Origin: Balneolaceae bacterium
GTDB taxonomy: Bacteria > Bacteroidota > Rhodothermia > Balneolales > Balneolaceae
Direction: 5' to 3'
Assembly (NCBI GenBank): GCA_003555185.1
Contig: PWFZ01000182.1
Coordinates: forward strand, 1-11,960
DNA: 11,960 nt
Shown here: positions 1 to 7,164 of the stretch, in pieces
Numbering within the stretch: the first letter of the stretch is position 1
How the letters are laid out: each line of letters begins with the position of its first letter
Position numbers and translations under genes: made by a program
The notes under the pieces: generated by a model
Databases searched by the model: none
Seen by the model: the letters and a program-made list of their open reading frames with translations, nothing else
What the model was told of the DNA's origin: nothing

Positions 1-2
1 AT

Positions 3-542
3 AAACCGATTTACCTTTTGGTGAATAAGATCGACATCTATGACCGGGAAAAAGCTCAGGCAAAAGTTGCTGATTTAGAAAAGAAACTTAAGCTGACAGC
101 CGTCCACTATGTTTCTGCACTTCAGGGGAATGGAGTTGATGAACTGATCGAATCAATCCGTGCACAGTTAATGCCCGGCCCTCCCTTTTATCCAAAGGAA
201 GATTTAAGTGAGCATCCCGTTCGATTTTTTGTATCTGAACTGATTCGAGAACAGGTTTTTCTACAATTCCAGGAAGAGATCCCCTACTCCTGCACTGTCG
301 AAGTTATCGCTTATGAAGAGGATACAGATATTGATAGGATCAGCGCCGAAATTATCGTGAACCGCAAATCGCAGAAAGGAATGCTGATTGGCAAAGGCGG
401 AACAGCCATTAAAAATCTGGGCATAAAATCCCGTGAGTCTATTGAAGAGTTTATCGGTAAAAAGGTATTTCTTGAGCTTCATGTAAAAGTCCGCGAAAAA
501 TGGCGTGAAAAAGAGAACTGGGTTAGAAATCTGGGTTATTAG
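3..542 (+). CDS. era: GTPase Era, C-terminal part (5' end outside window)
   Basis: Era is a GTPase that binds 16S rRNA and helps 30S ribosomal subunit maturation at the inner face of the membrane. The reading frame is open from base 3 and begins K-P-I-Y-L-L-V-N-K-I-D, which contains the G4 guanine-specificity motif NKID. The protein therefore continues upstream of the window, and the TTG/GTG codons at 18-23 are not the real start. V-S-A-L-Q-G-N-G-V about 20 residues further on is the G5 (SAL) motif. The C-terminal half is a type II KH domain with the RNA-binding loop I-G-K-G-G at about 387-401, followed by the lysine-rich tail typical of Era (V-K-V-R-E-K-W-R). The G1-G3 motifs are missing only because of the window edge. 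No downstream partner is visible; the next gene starts 171 bases later. Confidence 0.95.
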   Translation, partial: KPIYLLVNKIDIYDREKAQAKVADLEKKLKLTAVHYVSALQGNGVDELIESIRAQLMPGPPFYPKEDLSEHPVRFFVSELIREQVFLQFQEEIPYSCTVEVIAYEEDTDIDRISAEIIVNRKSQKGMLIGKGGTAIKNLGIKSRESIEEFIGKKVFLELHVKVREKWREKENWVRNLGY

Positions 543-569
543 TTTAAATCGGAACAATTAGAATCTGTC

Positions 570-591
570 ATCCCGCACTTTGATACGGGAT
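570..591. repeat. ATCCCG/CGGGAT hairpin repeat after era
   Basis: ATCCCG (570-575) and CGGGAT (586-591) form a perfect 6-bp stem around a 10-base loop, 28 bases after the era stop. There is no T-tract, so it is not a standard intrinsic terminator. Sequences of this kind (TCATCCCG...CGGGATCT) are common dispersed palindromes between genes in Bacteroidota-like genomes; that assignment is from memory and was not searched. The rest of 543-713 shows nothing else convincing, and no clear promoter for the next gene stands out. Confidence 0.45.
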
Positions 592-713
592 CTCCCAATC
601 TTGATTAAGTTTAGAGGTTTGGCATACACACTTTAATTTAGGAAGCGGTACCAGTTCAAAAAGCAGGGTGATTTCTTTACTTTTTCCGTAATCATTTTAA
701 AATAATCCTGTTT

Positions 714-1688
714 ATGAAATTTCCTGCTTGTCTCATTCTTTTCCTTTGCTTTTGCTTCAGTTCGGCCATTTCTCAGTCAACAAACAGTGAGTCAGACATG
801 CGCATTGTGCTGATGTCAGATATCAACGAGAGTTATGGATCTACACATTATGGTGAATATGTAGACAGTGCCATGGTTTGGATAGAAAAGTGGCAGCCCG
901 ATTTTATCCTCTTTGCAGGTGACATGATTGCGGGGCAAAGCCTGGCACTTTCGGAAGATGAAATACGTGCGATGTGGGGCGGATTTGATAAAACCATTGG
1001 TCAGCCCCTCCGCGACATGGACACTCCGTTTGCCTTTACACTTGGCAATCATGACGGCTCAGGCAGCGGAAATTTTGATCACGAACGGGAACTTGCCATA
1101 GAGTATTGGAGTCCGCACAAGCCGGTACTAAACTATGTGAATAATGAGCACTTCCCTTTCTACTATAGCATTGAGTTTAAAGATCTTTTTGTAATCAGCT
1201 GGGATGCCTCCAACCATCTCATCACAGAAGAAGAAATTGAGTGGATAGAACAGCAACTTTCGCAGGATGTTGCTAAGGATGCATCCAAACGAATTATGCT
1301 TGGTCCCCTGCCGCTATACGCTGTTGCTGAAGGGCGAAACCTTGAGGGGGAAATTCTCAAAGATTCAGATGAGCTCTTTGAGATGATGAAGAGGAACAAC
1401 GTTGACTATTACTTCAGTGGACATCATCACGCCTGGTATCCTGCAGAAAAAGAGGGACTGAAAATGATTCACTCAGGAGCACAGGGCAGTGGCCCTCGTC
1501 CGCTTATCGGTTCGAATCTGCCACCACGAAGAACTGTTACGCTGCTGAAACGAGAAATAGGATCCTCAACCTTCAGCATTACCACTTTTGATTTAGAGAA
1601 TAACATGGAGGTAATTTCACCCGAAGAACTCCCACCGGTTATTGAGGGAATCAACGGGAAAATTGAGCGGTATAACTATCAGGAGTAG
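714..1688 (+). CDS. Secreted calcineurin-like metallophosphoesterase
   Basis: The 324-residue protein starts with a signal peptide (M-K-F-P then a hydrophobic stretch to about residue 19), so it is probably exported. It belongs to the calcineurin-like metallophosphoesterase family, close to the purple-acid-phosphatase-like branch. Visible motifs are S-D-I-N-E-S-Y-G-S-T (D36, N38), A-G-D-M (D70), G-N-H-D (111-114) and S-G-H-H-H (235-239). The C-terminal G-S-G-P-R-P-L-I-G-S is also typical of this branch. The segment that in relatives usually reads G-H-L-P-L-Y-A here reads G-P-L-P-L-Y-A (197-203), so a probable metal-ligand histidine is proline. It may be impaired, or may use a changed metal site. 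Substrate is unknown. Its 3' end meets the convergent arsM with one base between stop codons. Confidence 0.85.
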   Translation: MKFPACLILFLCFCFSSAISQSTNSESDMRIVLMSDINESYGSTHYGEYVDSAMVWIEKWQPDFILFAGDMIAGQSLALSEDEIRAMWGGFDKTIGQPLRDMDTPFAFTLGNHDGSGSGNFDHERELAIEYWSPHKPVLNYVNNEHFPFYYSIEFKDLFVISWDASNHLITEEEIEWIEQQLSQDVAKDASKRIMLGPLPLYAVAEGRNLEGEILKDSDELFEMMKRNNVDYYFSGHHHAWYPAEKEGLKMIHSGAQGSGPRPLIGSNLPPRRTVTLLKREIGSSTFSITTFDLENNMEVISPEELPPVIEGINGKIERYNYQE

Positions 1689-1689
1689 A

Positions 1690-2745
1690 TTAACAACAAC
1701 TCCCCTGACTCTCCCCTTCTGAAGCAGAAGCAGGTTCACAATCAAATGCCCCGAAATGCGTGGATCGATCGCCATCTACTCTAAAATGTTCACCAAAACG
1801 TGTCTCCTGAACCATTGCGGCGGAGTTGCCACAAACGAGCATCGGTTTACCGGTATGGAAAGTGTGATGATCGTCTAAAATAAATTTATGCGGAGCATTC
1901 GGAATGGTTCCCATATAGGTGGCTACCTGACCATAATCTTCGCAAACATCTTCAAGCACATCAAGTTTAAATGCCCGGATGGTTAGGGATCGAAAGTTGA
2001 TCATTCCAACCATTTCTTCAATCTCAGCATTTTCTATTTCAATATCATGTCCGGTTACAACTCGGTAATCAGGGCATCCCAAATCATTCATCATTCTGCG
2101 AAAGTCTTCGATGTATAGTGCGCCTGACAGACATTCACCATAGAGAACAGGATCATCAATTAAATGTTGAGGGATTCTGCGGTCAGCAAATACATCAGAA
2201 AAATAGAGTTCGCCGCCCGGTTTTAGCACCCGAAAAATTTCGCTGTAAACAGTTTTCTTGTCCGGAGAGAGATTGATAACACAATTGGAAATCACCACAT
2301 CTATAGAATTATCTTTGACCCCTAATGTTTTCAGATCCTCGATGTACCCCTTACGGAAATCAACATTTTGTTTATCGAATCCGAAATTCTTCATCTGCTT
2401 ATCGAGATGGCGATTGGCTACATCAAGCTGCTCATCCGTCATATCCACACCGATCACGTATCCATCCGGCCCAGCAAGTTTTGAGGCTAGATAAACATCA
2501 CGCCCGGTCCCACATCCAAGGTCCAAAACCGTTTTCCCTTCCAGAGATTCGGGCAAGGGAGAGCCACAGCCATAGAATTTGGTCAGAACTTCGTCTTCTA
2601 TGTTTGCTAGAATTGACTTATGATGCTCAGGAATATTTTCAGTCGTGCAACAGGCTGTCGTTTTCAGATCTTTTGTGCTTTGGAGTACACTGCCATAATA
2701 CTCTTTTACACTTTCGGAGGTGTTATTATTTACTAAATGACTCAT
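1690..2745 (-). CDS. arsM: Arsenite S-adenosylmethionine methyltransferase
   Basis: ArsM transfers methyl groups from SAM to As(III), giving methylated and finally volatile arsenicals. The 351-residue protein has the class I methyltransferase SAM site V-L-D-L-G-C-G-T-G-R-D (73-83) and G-V-D-M-T at 99-103, both in the form usual for ArsM. The conserved arsenic-binding cysteines can be assigned: C60 (Y-G-C-G-S-P), C155 (S-N-C-V-I-N-L) and C205 (E-C-L-S-G-A-L), plus a C32-C33 pair near the N terminus and a C350-C351 end. Length fits the family (about 350). The ATG at 2745 is preceded by A/T-rich sequence with no clear Shine-Dalgarno. No arsR, arsB or arsC lies in the window, so this is a stand-alone resistance gene here. 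Its SAM use also ties it loosely to the methionine operon nearby. Confidence 0.93.
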   Translation of the reverse strand: MSHLVNNNTSESVKEYYGSVLQSTKDLKTTACCTTENIPEHHKSILANIEDEVLTKFYGCGSPLPESLEGKTVLDLGCGTGRDVYLASKLAGPDGYVIGVDMTDEQLDVANRHLDKQMKNFGFDKQNVDFRKGYIEDLKTLGVKDNSIDVVISNCVINLSPDKKTVYSEIFRVLKPGGELYFSDVFADRRIPQHLIDDPVLYGECLSGALYIEDFRRMMNDLGCPDYRVVTGHDIEIENAEIEEMVGMINFRSLTIRAFKLDVLEDVCEDYGQVATYMGTIPNAPHKFILDDHHTFHTGKPMLVCGNSAAMVQETRFGEHFRVDGDRSTHFGAFDCEPASASEGESQGSCC

Positions 2746-2770
2746 AAACTAAAATAAAAGGTTTGTTTGA

Positions 2771-2800
2771 ATTGTATTACTCCAACGTTACGTAAACCAA
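2771..2800 (-). promoter_or_regulatory. Candidate arsM promoter
   Basis: On the minus strand TTGGTT (2800-2795) and TACAAT (2776-2771) are spaced by 18 bases. This predicts a transcript start near 2764, about 20 bases before the arsM ATG. The spacer contains the 8-bp palindrome TTACGTAA (2788-2795), which could be part of an operator. The match is modest and not tested against background. The rest of the 188-base gap (to 2933) shows nothing clear. Confidence 0.35.
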
Positions 2801-2933
2801 AAGTGAATCTGATGAAACCGTAAGAGATATGATGGAAATGTTATAATTCAGGGTGCAGAATTCGTAGAAGACAAATATTTATAAAAATCTACCCCTTCAA
2901 TCATAACTTTAAAAGCCTGAACCCAGCGTCCGA

Positions 2934-4127
2934 TCACGGTTGATAACTAATTCTGAAAATCTTACCCTGGAAAATATCGGTTACATATAGGCTTCCGTCG
3001 GAGCCCTCGGTTACATCCACCGGGTTATTCGGAAAGCCATCATTAAATTGCCATACAGCAAAGTCATTAAATGTTACATCAGTCTCCTGTCCCTCTCCTT
3101 CAATATTCACCCATTGCAGGCGCTTCCCGTTACTATTTGGTCCTTCAGAATAAGTAAATCCAAAGAGCACCTTAAAGAGTTTACCTTGGTATTCTTCGGG
3201 AAACTGATCCCCCCGATAAATATGCATCCCGGTAGGTGCAACTGTTTCCGTCCAGACATGGATGGGATTAACATACTCTGGGTTGCTGTGAAAACCCAGT
3301 TCGTTCGGCCCGCCGTATTTACCACCTGCTTCAACAACCATGAATTTATCCATTCCCGTCGGGCCGTTATCCGACACAAGCAGATCGCCATTTTCGCGAA
3401 ACTGCTTATCGTACGCATTTCTGAAACCAAGTGCGTATACGTAATTGTCCGGGCCAAACGGGTTGTCAGCCGGGATTTCTCCTTCCGGCGTCATCCGTAA
3501 AATTTTACCATGGAATTCATTTACATCCTGAGCTTTATTCTGCTCGTAGGCGTCCCCCACAGAAACATATAGCATGCCGTCAGGCCCAAATCTCAGGTTC
3601 TCTATTTGGTGCCCCTTGTCGCTTGGCAGGCCGGTTAACAAAACCGTAAAATCCTCTGCACGATTATTTACATCGGTAAATCTGGCAACTGAAGCAATTT
3701 CATCAGATCCATTTCTGGCTGCATAGGTCACATATACAAAGCCATTGTTCTGGTAATCGGGATCAAATTCGAGCCCAAGCAACCCATTCTCACCCGACAC
3801 AGGAAATCCCCCCTCAATATTGAGTGCTAAGTCGGCAAAGGGTTCATCCAGTCTTTCGCCATTATCATAAATCCAAATTTTCCCACTTTGCAGTTCATTT
3901 ACGAAGAGGCGGTTGGGTCCGTCGGGCGAAAACTCAACAGAAGTGGGCAGTTCCACATTATCCGAAAAGACCTCAACCACAAAACCTTCCGGAACACTTA
4001 TATCCAAAACCTCTGCAGGCTCATCATCAGGATCTTCAATATCCATGACATTAACCGGATCATTACTACAGGATATAGTTAAGAGTAAAAGCCCGATTAC
4101 CGGTAATAACCTTAATAAATTTAACAT
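2934..4127 (-). CDS. PQQ-dependent sugar dehydrogenase family lipoprotein
   Basis: The 397-residue protein has a lipoprotein signal peptide ending in the lipobox L-T-I-S-C (C20), so the mature protein is probably membrane-anchored outside the cytoplasm. An acidic linker (about 28-40) is followed by a beta-propeller of the soluble glucose/sorbosone dehydrogenase type. Motifs include E-N-G-L-L-G-L-E-F-D-P-D-Y (113-125), G-H-Q-I-E-N-L-R-F-G-P-D-G (172-184), H-G-K-I-L-R-M (206-212), G-F-R-N-A-Y (234-239) and a terminal G-S-L-Y-V-T-D propeller blade. H173 sits where the catalytic base of soluble glucose dehydrogenase lies, but the usual H-N-G-G-R is H-Q-I-E-N, so PQQ use and substrate are uncertain. 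The family oxidises aldoses or similar sugars with PQQ. It is a single gene divergent from the methionine operon. Confidence 0.85.
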   Translation of the reverse strand: MLNLLRLLPVIGLLLLTISCSNDPVNVMDIEDPDDEPAEVLDISVPEGFVVEVFSDNVELPTSVEFSPDGPNRLFVNELQSGKIWIYDNGERLDEPFADLALNIEGGFPVSGENGLLGLEFDPDYQNNGFVYVTYAARNGSDEIASVARFTDVNNRAEDFTVLLTGLPSDKGHQIENLRFGPDGMLYVSVGDAYEQNKAQDVNEFHGKILRMTPEGEIPADNPFGPDNYVYALGFRNAYDKQFRENGDLLVSDNGPTGMDKFMVVEAGGKYGGPNELGFHSNPEYVNPIHVWTETVAPTGMHIYRGDQFPEEYQGKLFKVLFGFTYSEGPNSNGKRLQWVNIEGEGQETDVTFNDFAVWQFNDGFPNNPVDVTEGSDGSLYVTDIFQGKIFRISYQP

Positions 4128-4202
4128 GTCTATGGTTTTGTTTGCAAATTTCAGTACAAGTACAAAGTAATGGGTTATACCCTATTTCAAATGATTTAAA
4201 AC

Positions 4203-4220
4203 AAAAAAACCGGTTTTTTT
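4203..4220. repeat. 18-bp perfect palindrome A7-CCGG-T7
   Basis: Seven A, CCGG, then seven T form a perfect 18-bp palindrome in the divergent gap between the PQQ dehydrogenase lipoprotein and the methionine operon leader. It lies 76 bases upstream of the lipoprotein gene and about 40 upstream of the leader promoter candidate. With no gene ending here, an operator or A/T-rich structural site is more plausible than a terminator. Confidence 0.4.
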
Positions 4221-4260
4221 AAATATGAAATTCACTTTAAAAAAATTTTTCAATTTTTAT

Positions 4261-4290
4261 TTGCATCGTAATCCAAAAGTGTGCTATCAT
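4261..4290 (+). promoter_or_regulatory. Candidate promoter of the methionine operon leader
   Basis: TTGCAT (4261-4266) and TATCAT (4285-4290) are separated by 18 bases. This would start transcription near 4297, about 40 bases before the leader ORF. The -10 differs from TATAAT at one position; the -35 match is poor. Chosen because it is the best element before the leader ORF and both attenuators. Confidence 0.4.
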
Positions 4291-4332
4291 GTAATTAATG
4301 AAACTTATAGCCCAAAATAACATTTTTTCTAT

Positions 4333-4424
4333 CTGCATGATGTGTATGTGTTGTCACACCTAATGCAGAGGGTATAATTTTTTCATAAAAAAATTACTAA
4401 GCTCTCTGGGAAACCAGCAGGGCT
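4333..4424 (+). promoter_or_regulatory. Leader-peptide transcription attenuator (alternative stems)
   Basis: Segment 1, CTGCAT (4333-4338, overlapping the leader ATG), pairs with segment 2, ATGCAG (4363-4368, starting in the stop codon). Segment 2 extended, CAGAGGGT (4366-4373), pairs over 8 contiguous positions (two G-U) with segment 3, GCTCTCTG (4401-4408), which is the 5' arm of the terminator. The loop between them is itself closed by AATTTTTT/AAAAAATT (4376-4383 with 4388-4395), so the antiterminator is one long hairpin. A ribosome stalled at the Cys codons would block segment 1 and free 2 to pair with 3. One reaching the stop would cover 2 and let 3:4 terminate. The base pairing is seen in the sequence; the mechanism is inferred from classic attenuators. 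Confidence 0.65.
4337..4363 (+). CDS. Cys/Met-rich leader peptide (8 aa)
   Basis: ATG ATG TGT ATG TGT TGT CAC ACC TAA encodes M-M-C-M-C-C-H-T. Three cysteine and three methionine codons in eight lie upstream of an operon for methionine synthesis and sulfur assimilation. The stop codon directly abuts the RNA segment that can either pair back with the start-codon region or form an antiterminator. Such composition and placement are those of a translated attenuator leader (compare trp/his leaders, and the polycysteine leader ORFs described in mycobacteria). No clear Shine-Dalgarno precedes it, as for most genes here. Translation is inferred. The peptide itself probably has no function beyond being read. 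Confidence 0.7.
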   Translation: MMCMCCHT

Positions 4425-4432
4425 TTTTTTTT
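4400..4432 (+). terminator. Intrinsic terminator of the leader-peptide attenuator
   Basis: A4400-G4409 pairs with C4414-T4424, giving ten pairs with a single bulged C4418 and a GAAA tetraloop, followed by nine T (4424-4432). It lies 37 bases after the leader stop and upstream of the SAM riboswitch, so it would end transcripts before the riboswitch unless antiterminated. Confidence 0.85.
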
Positions 4433-4449
4433 GTTCAGTTTTCTGAACA
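4432..4449. repeat. Perfect inverted repeat TGTTCAG-TTTT-CTGAACA
   Basis: A 7-bp perfect stem with a TTTT loop starts at the last T of the terminator tract and ends 23 bases before the riboswitch. It may be an operator. A CATAAT at 4461-4466 would place a transcript start near 4472, right at the riboswitch 5' end, so an internal promoter controlled here is possible. The matching -35 is poor. Confidence 0.4.
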
Positions 4450-4472
4450 GCGTTCTTTAACATAATTGAACT

Positions 4473-4592
4473 CTTATCCAGAAAGGTGGAGGGACAGGCC
4501 CTGTGAAACCTTAGCAACCGCTCCGATGCAATCGGAGGTTAGGTGCTAAATCCTGCCCGCTTCAAATAGTATTTGAGGTTGGGAAAGATGAG
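4473..4592 (+). ncRNA. SAM-I (S-box) riboswitch aptamer
   Basis: The aptamer has the S-box layout. P1 is CTTATC (4473-4478) with GATGAG (4587-4592). Next come A-G-A-A-A-G-G-T-G-G-A-G-G-G-A and GGCCC...TGAAACC with TTAGCAACC, the conserved core of P2 and the junction. P3 is CTCCGAT-GCA-ATCGGAG (about 4520-4537). GGTGCTAAATCCTGCCC follows, and P4 is CAAATA/TATTTG around 4563-4575. SAM binding stabilises P1. It precedes genes for homocysteine synthesis, the classic S-box targets, and signals in cis to the operon starting at 4912. Confidence 0.95.
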
Positions 4593-4670
4593 ACGATCAG
4601 GCATTCTTTTATACAAAAAGCCTCTTCTGAAAATCTTTCCCATACAGGATTTTCGGAAGAGGCTTTTTTT
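4580..4670 (+). terminator. SAM riboswitch expression platform: antiterminator and terminator
   Basis: GCCTCTTCTGAAAATC (4620-4635) pairs with GATTTTCGGAAGAGGC (4648-4663) over 16 positions with one T-G wobble, then T7 (4664-4670), preceded by A5 that extends the stem. The antiterminator is TGGGAAAGAT (4580-4589, including the 3' strand of P1) pairing perfectly over 10 bp with ATCTTTCCCA (4633-4642). When SAM holds P1 the antiterminator cannot form and transcription stops. When SAM is low the operon is read. This is the standard transcriptional S-box logic. Confidence 0.92.
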
Positions 4671-4680
4671 GTTTGATGAA

Positions 4681-4850
4681 GCTCTCCCCTTGAAGGGAGA
4701 TATGAATCATCGTGAAGATGATTCATTGAAGGGTGTTGACATGGCGTTGATCTAAATTGAAGATAGTTCAGAGATCAACGCCCACACTTTACACACCCCT
4801 AAATTCGCTAACGCGTTCAAAAAATGAGCCCTCTCAAGAGGGGACTTTTT
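4681..4850. repeat. Interspersed hairpin repeat, copy 1
   Basis: The copy opens with the short palindrome CTCCCCTTGAAGGGAG and has a perfect 10-bp hairpin ATGAATCATC-GTGAA-GATGATTCAT (4702-4726). Next is an 11-bp stem GGCGTTGATCT/AGATCAACGCC (4743-4753 with 4772-4782). It closes with CCCTCT-CA-AGAGGG (4829-4842) and a short T run that could act as a weak terminator. Bases 4743-4778 are identical to 5422-5457 in copy 2. No ORF is supported inside, so it is a non-coding, MITE- or REP-like element lying between the riboswitch terminator and the first operon gene. Confidence 0.75.
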
Positions 4851-4911
4851 AACTTAATAATTTAACCAAAACACTTTGCGAAATACATTTAACAGCTGGT
4901 ACGAAAAGAAG

Positions 4912-5352
4912 ATGAGGGCTACTCCGGAACTTTCGGAGGAGACCGATAAAATTGAAGGCTGGCTTGAAAACATTAAAACCATTGCAATAGTGGGAATTTC
5001 ACGCAACAGACACAAAGACAGTTATTTCGTTGGCCGCTATTTGAAAAAAGCCGGCTATAAGATCATTCCGGTTAACCCTGGAGCAGATGAGATACTCGGG
5101 GAGAAAGCCTACCCCGATTTAAAATCCATCCCCGAAAAAATTGATGCCGTGGATGTATTTATACGGCCTGAATTCATAACTGAGGTTGTAGATGCGGCTT
5201 TGGAGATTGACCCCAAAGTAATTTGGCTGCAGCTGGGAACCGGTGAACATCCAAAAGAAGTAGAAAAAACCCATGAAGCCGGAGTATTAATGGTACAAAA
5301 CCGATGTATGAAGGTCGATCACCAGTTTTTGGTTCGCCCCAAGAATGAGTGA
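4912..5352 (+). CDS. CoA-binding domain protein (YccU family)
   Basis: This small Rossmann-fold protein has the YccU/CoA-binding signature. I-A-I-V-G-I-S-R is the first strand and glycine loop, followed by S-Y-F-V-G-R-Y-L-K-K-A-G-Y, P-V-N-P-G, and later V-I-W-L-Q-L-G-T-G and V-Q-N-R-C-M-K-V-D-H, where the family has a conserved Cys/Asp region. The ATG at 4912 gives 146 residues, near the usual 135-150, and is preceded by a purine-rich AAGAAG. A TTG at 4876 would add 12 residues and cannot be excluded; the frame is closed by TAA at 4858. It is the first gene after the riboswitch and lies directly before metY, a pairing that suggests a role in acyl-CoA or acetylhomoserine metabolism. The exact function of this family is unknown. 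Confidence 0.85.
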   Translation: MRATPELSEETDKIEGWLENIKTIAIVGISRNRHKDSYFVGRYLKKAGYKIIPVNPGADEILGEKAYPDLKSIPEKIDAVDVFIRPEFITEVVDAALEIDPKVIWLQLGTGEHPKEVEKTHEAGVLMVQNRCMKVDHQFLVRPKNE

Positions 5353-5360
5353 TCGGCCGT

Positions 5361-5500
5361 TATCTCCCTTTGAGGGGAGATCAAAATCATCGTTAAGATG
5401 ATTTTGTGAGGGGTGTCAATGGGCGTTGATCTAAATTGAAGATAGTTCAGAGATCAAAGACCTCGCGTAACATCCCCCTTACCCCCTTCGAAGGGGAACT
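5361..5500. repeat. Interspersed hairpin repeat, copy 2
   Basis: Same element as copy 1, starting nine bases after the CoA-binding gene. The outer palindrome is ATCTCCCTTTGAGGGGAGAT. The hairpin is CAAAATCATC-GTTAA-GATGATTTTG (5382-5406), which differs from copy 1 at three stem positions that are all compensated on the other arm. The second stem keeps only TTGATCT/AGATCAA. The right end is CCCCCTTCGAAGGGG. No coding sequence lies inside. Confidence 0.75.
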
Positions 5501-5510
5501 ATAATTTTAA

Positions 5511-6865
<1,355 letters not shown>

Positions 6866-6866
<1 letters not shown>

Positions 6867-7058
6867 TCTCCCCTCGAGGGGAGATATGAATCATCGTGAA
6901 GATGATTCATTGAGGGGTGTTCAGGTGCGTTGATCTGGCTAAGATTTAAATTCTGGCCACTCAGCCTCACGTAACATCCCCCGGATTAAATGCTGAACGC
7001 ATTTAATCATCCCCCTTCAAAGGGGGACTTTCAAACTCCCCCTTCAAAGGGGGGCTTT
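6866..7058. repeat. Interspersed hairpin repeat, copy 3 (longer, composite)
   Basis: The copy begins at the last base of the metY stop codon with a perfect 20-bp palindrome ATCTCCCCTCGAGGGGAGAT (6866-6885). The hairpin ATGAATCATC-GTGAA-GATGATTCAT (6886-6910) is identical to copy 1. The middle diverges, then GATTAAATGC-TGAAC-GCATTTAATC (6983-7007) forms another perfect 10-bp hairpin. CCCCCTTCAAAGGGGG follows, and this right end appears twice in tandem (about 7011-7057), a local duplication. Non-coding. Confidence 0.75.
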
Positions 7059-7067
7059 AAATATAAA

Positions 7068-7142
7068 AACCCGGCTTCCGAAAATCGGAAACCGGGCTAT
7101 CATTCAAACAGTCGGCAGAAACTTTTGCAGAGGCCTGCCGAC
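7068..7142. other. Two consecutive hairpins upstream of sfnG
   Basis: Hairpin 1 (7068-7098) pairs AACCCGG-TTCCGA with TCGGAA-CCGGGCT around a 3-base loop, with two mismatches. The A5 before it means that on the minus strand it looks like an intrinsic terminator, though no minus-strand gene ends here. Hairpin 2 (7111-7142) has perfect 8-bp arms GTCGGCAG/CTGCCGAC. Both lie within 97 bases of the sfnG start and could affect mRNA processing, stability or partial termination. Confidence 0.5.
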
Positions 7143-7164
7143 CTGAACTAAAACCAAGATACAA

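Noticed and set aside
18..23. TTG/GTG as the start of a 174-residue protein
   Set aside because: The frame stays open upstream and codes for Era residues leading into the NKID motif, so this is an internal position of a truncated era.
2325..2747. 140-residue plus-strand ORF opposite arsM
   Set aside because: Antisense shadow of a well-supported ArsM with intact motifs; no protein family recognised.
3048..3500. 150-residue plus-strand ORF opposite the PQQ dehydrogenase lipoprotein
   Set aside because: Shadow of a clear beta-propeller gene on the other strand; composition is not protein-like.
4573..4755. 60-residue ORF running through the riboswitch terminator and repeat copy 1
   Set aside because: It overlaps the P1/terminator stems and a non-coding repeat, has no recognisable domain and no ribosome binding site.
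4829..4850. CCCTCT/AGAGGG plus T-run as an operon terminator
   Set aside because: Stem is only 6 bp with a 2-base loop and is the end of repeat copy 1; terminating here would silence the operon. At most a weak attenuator.
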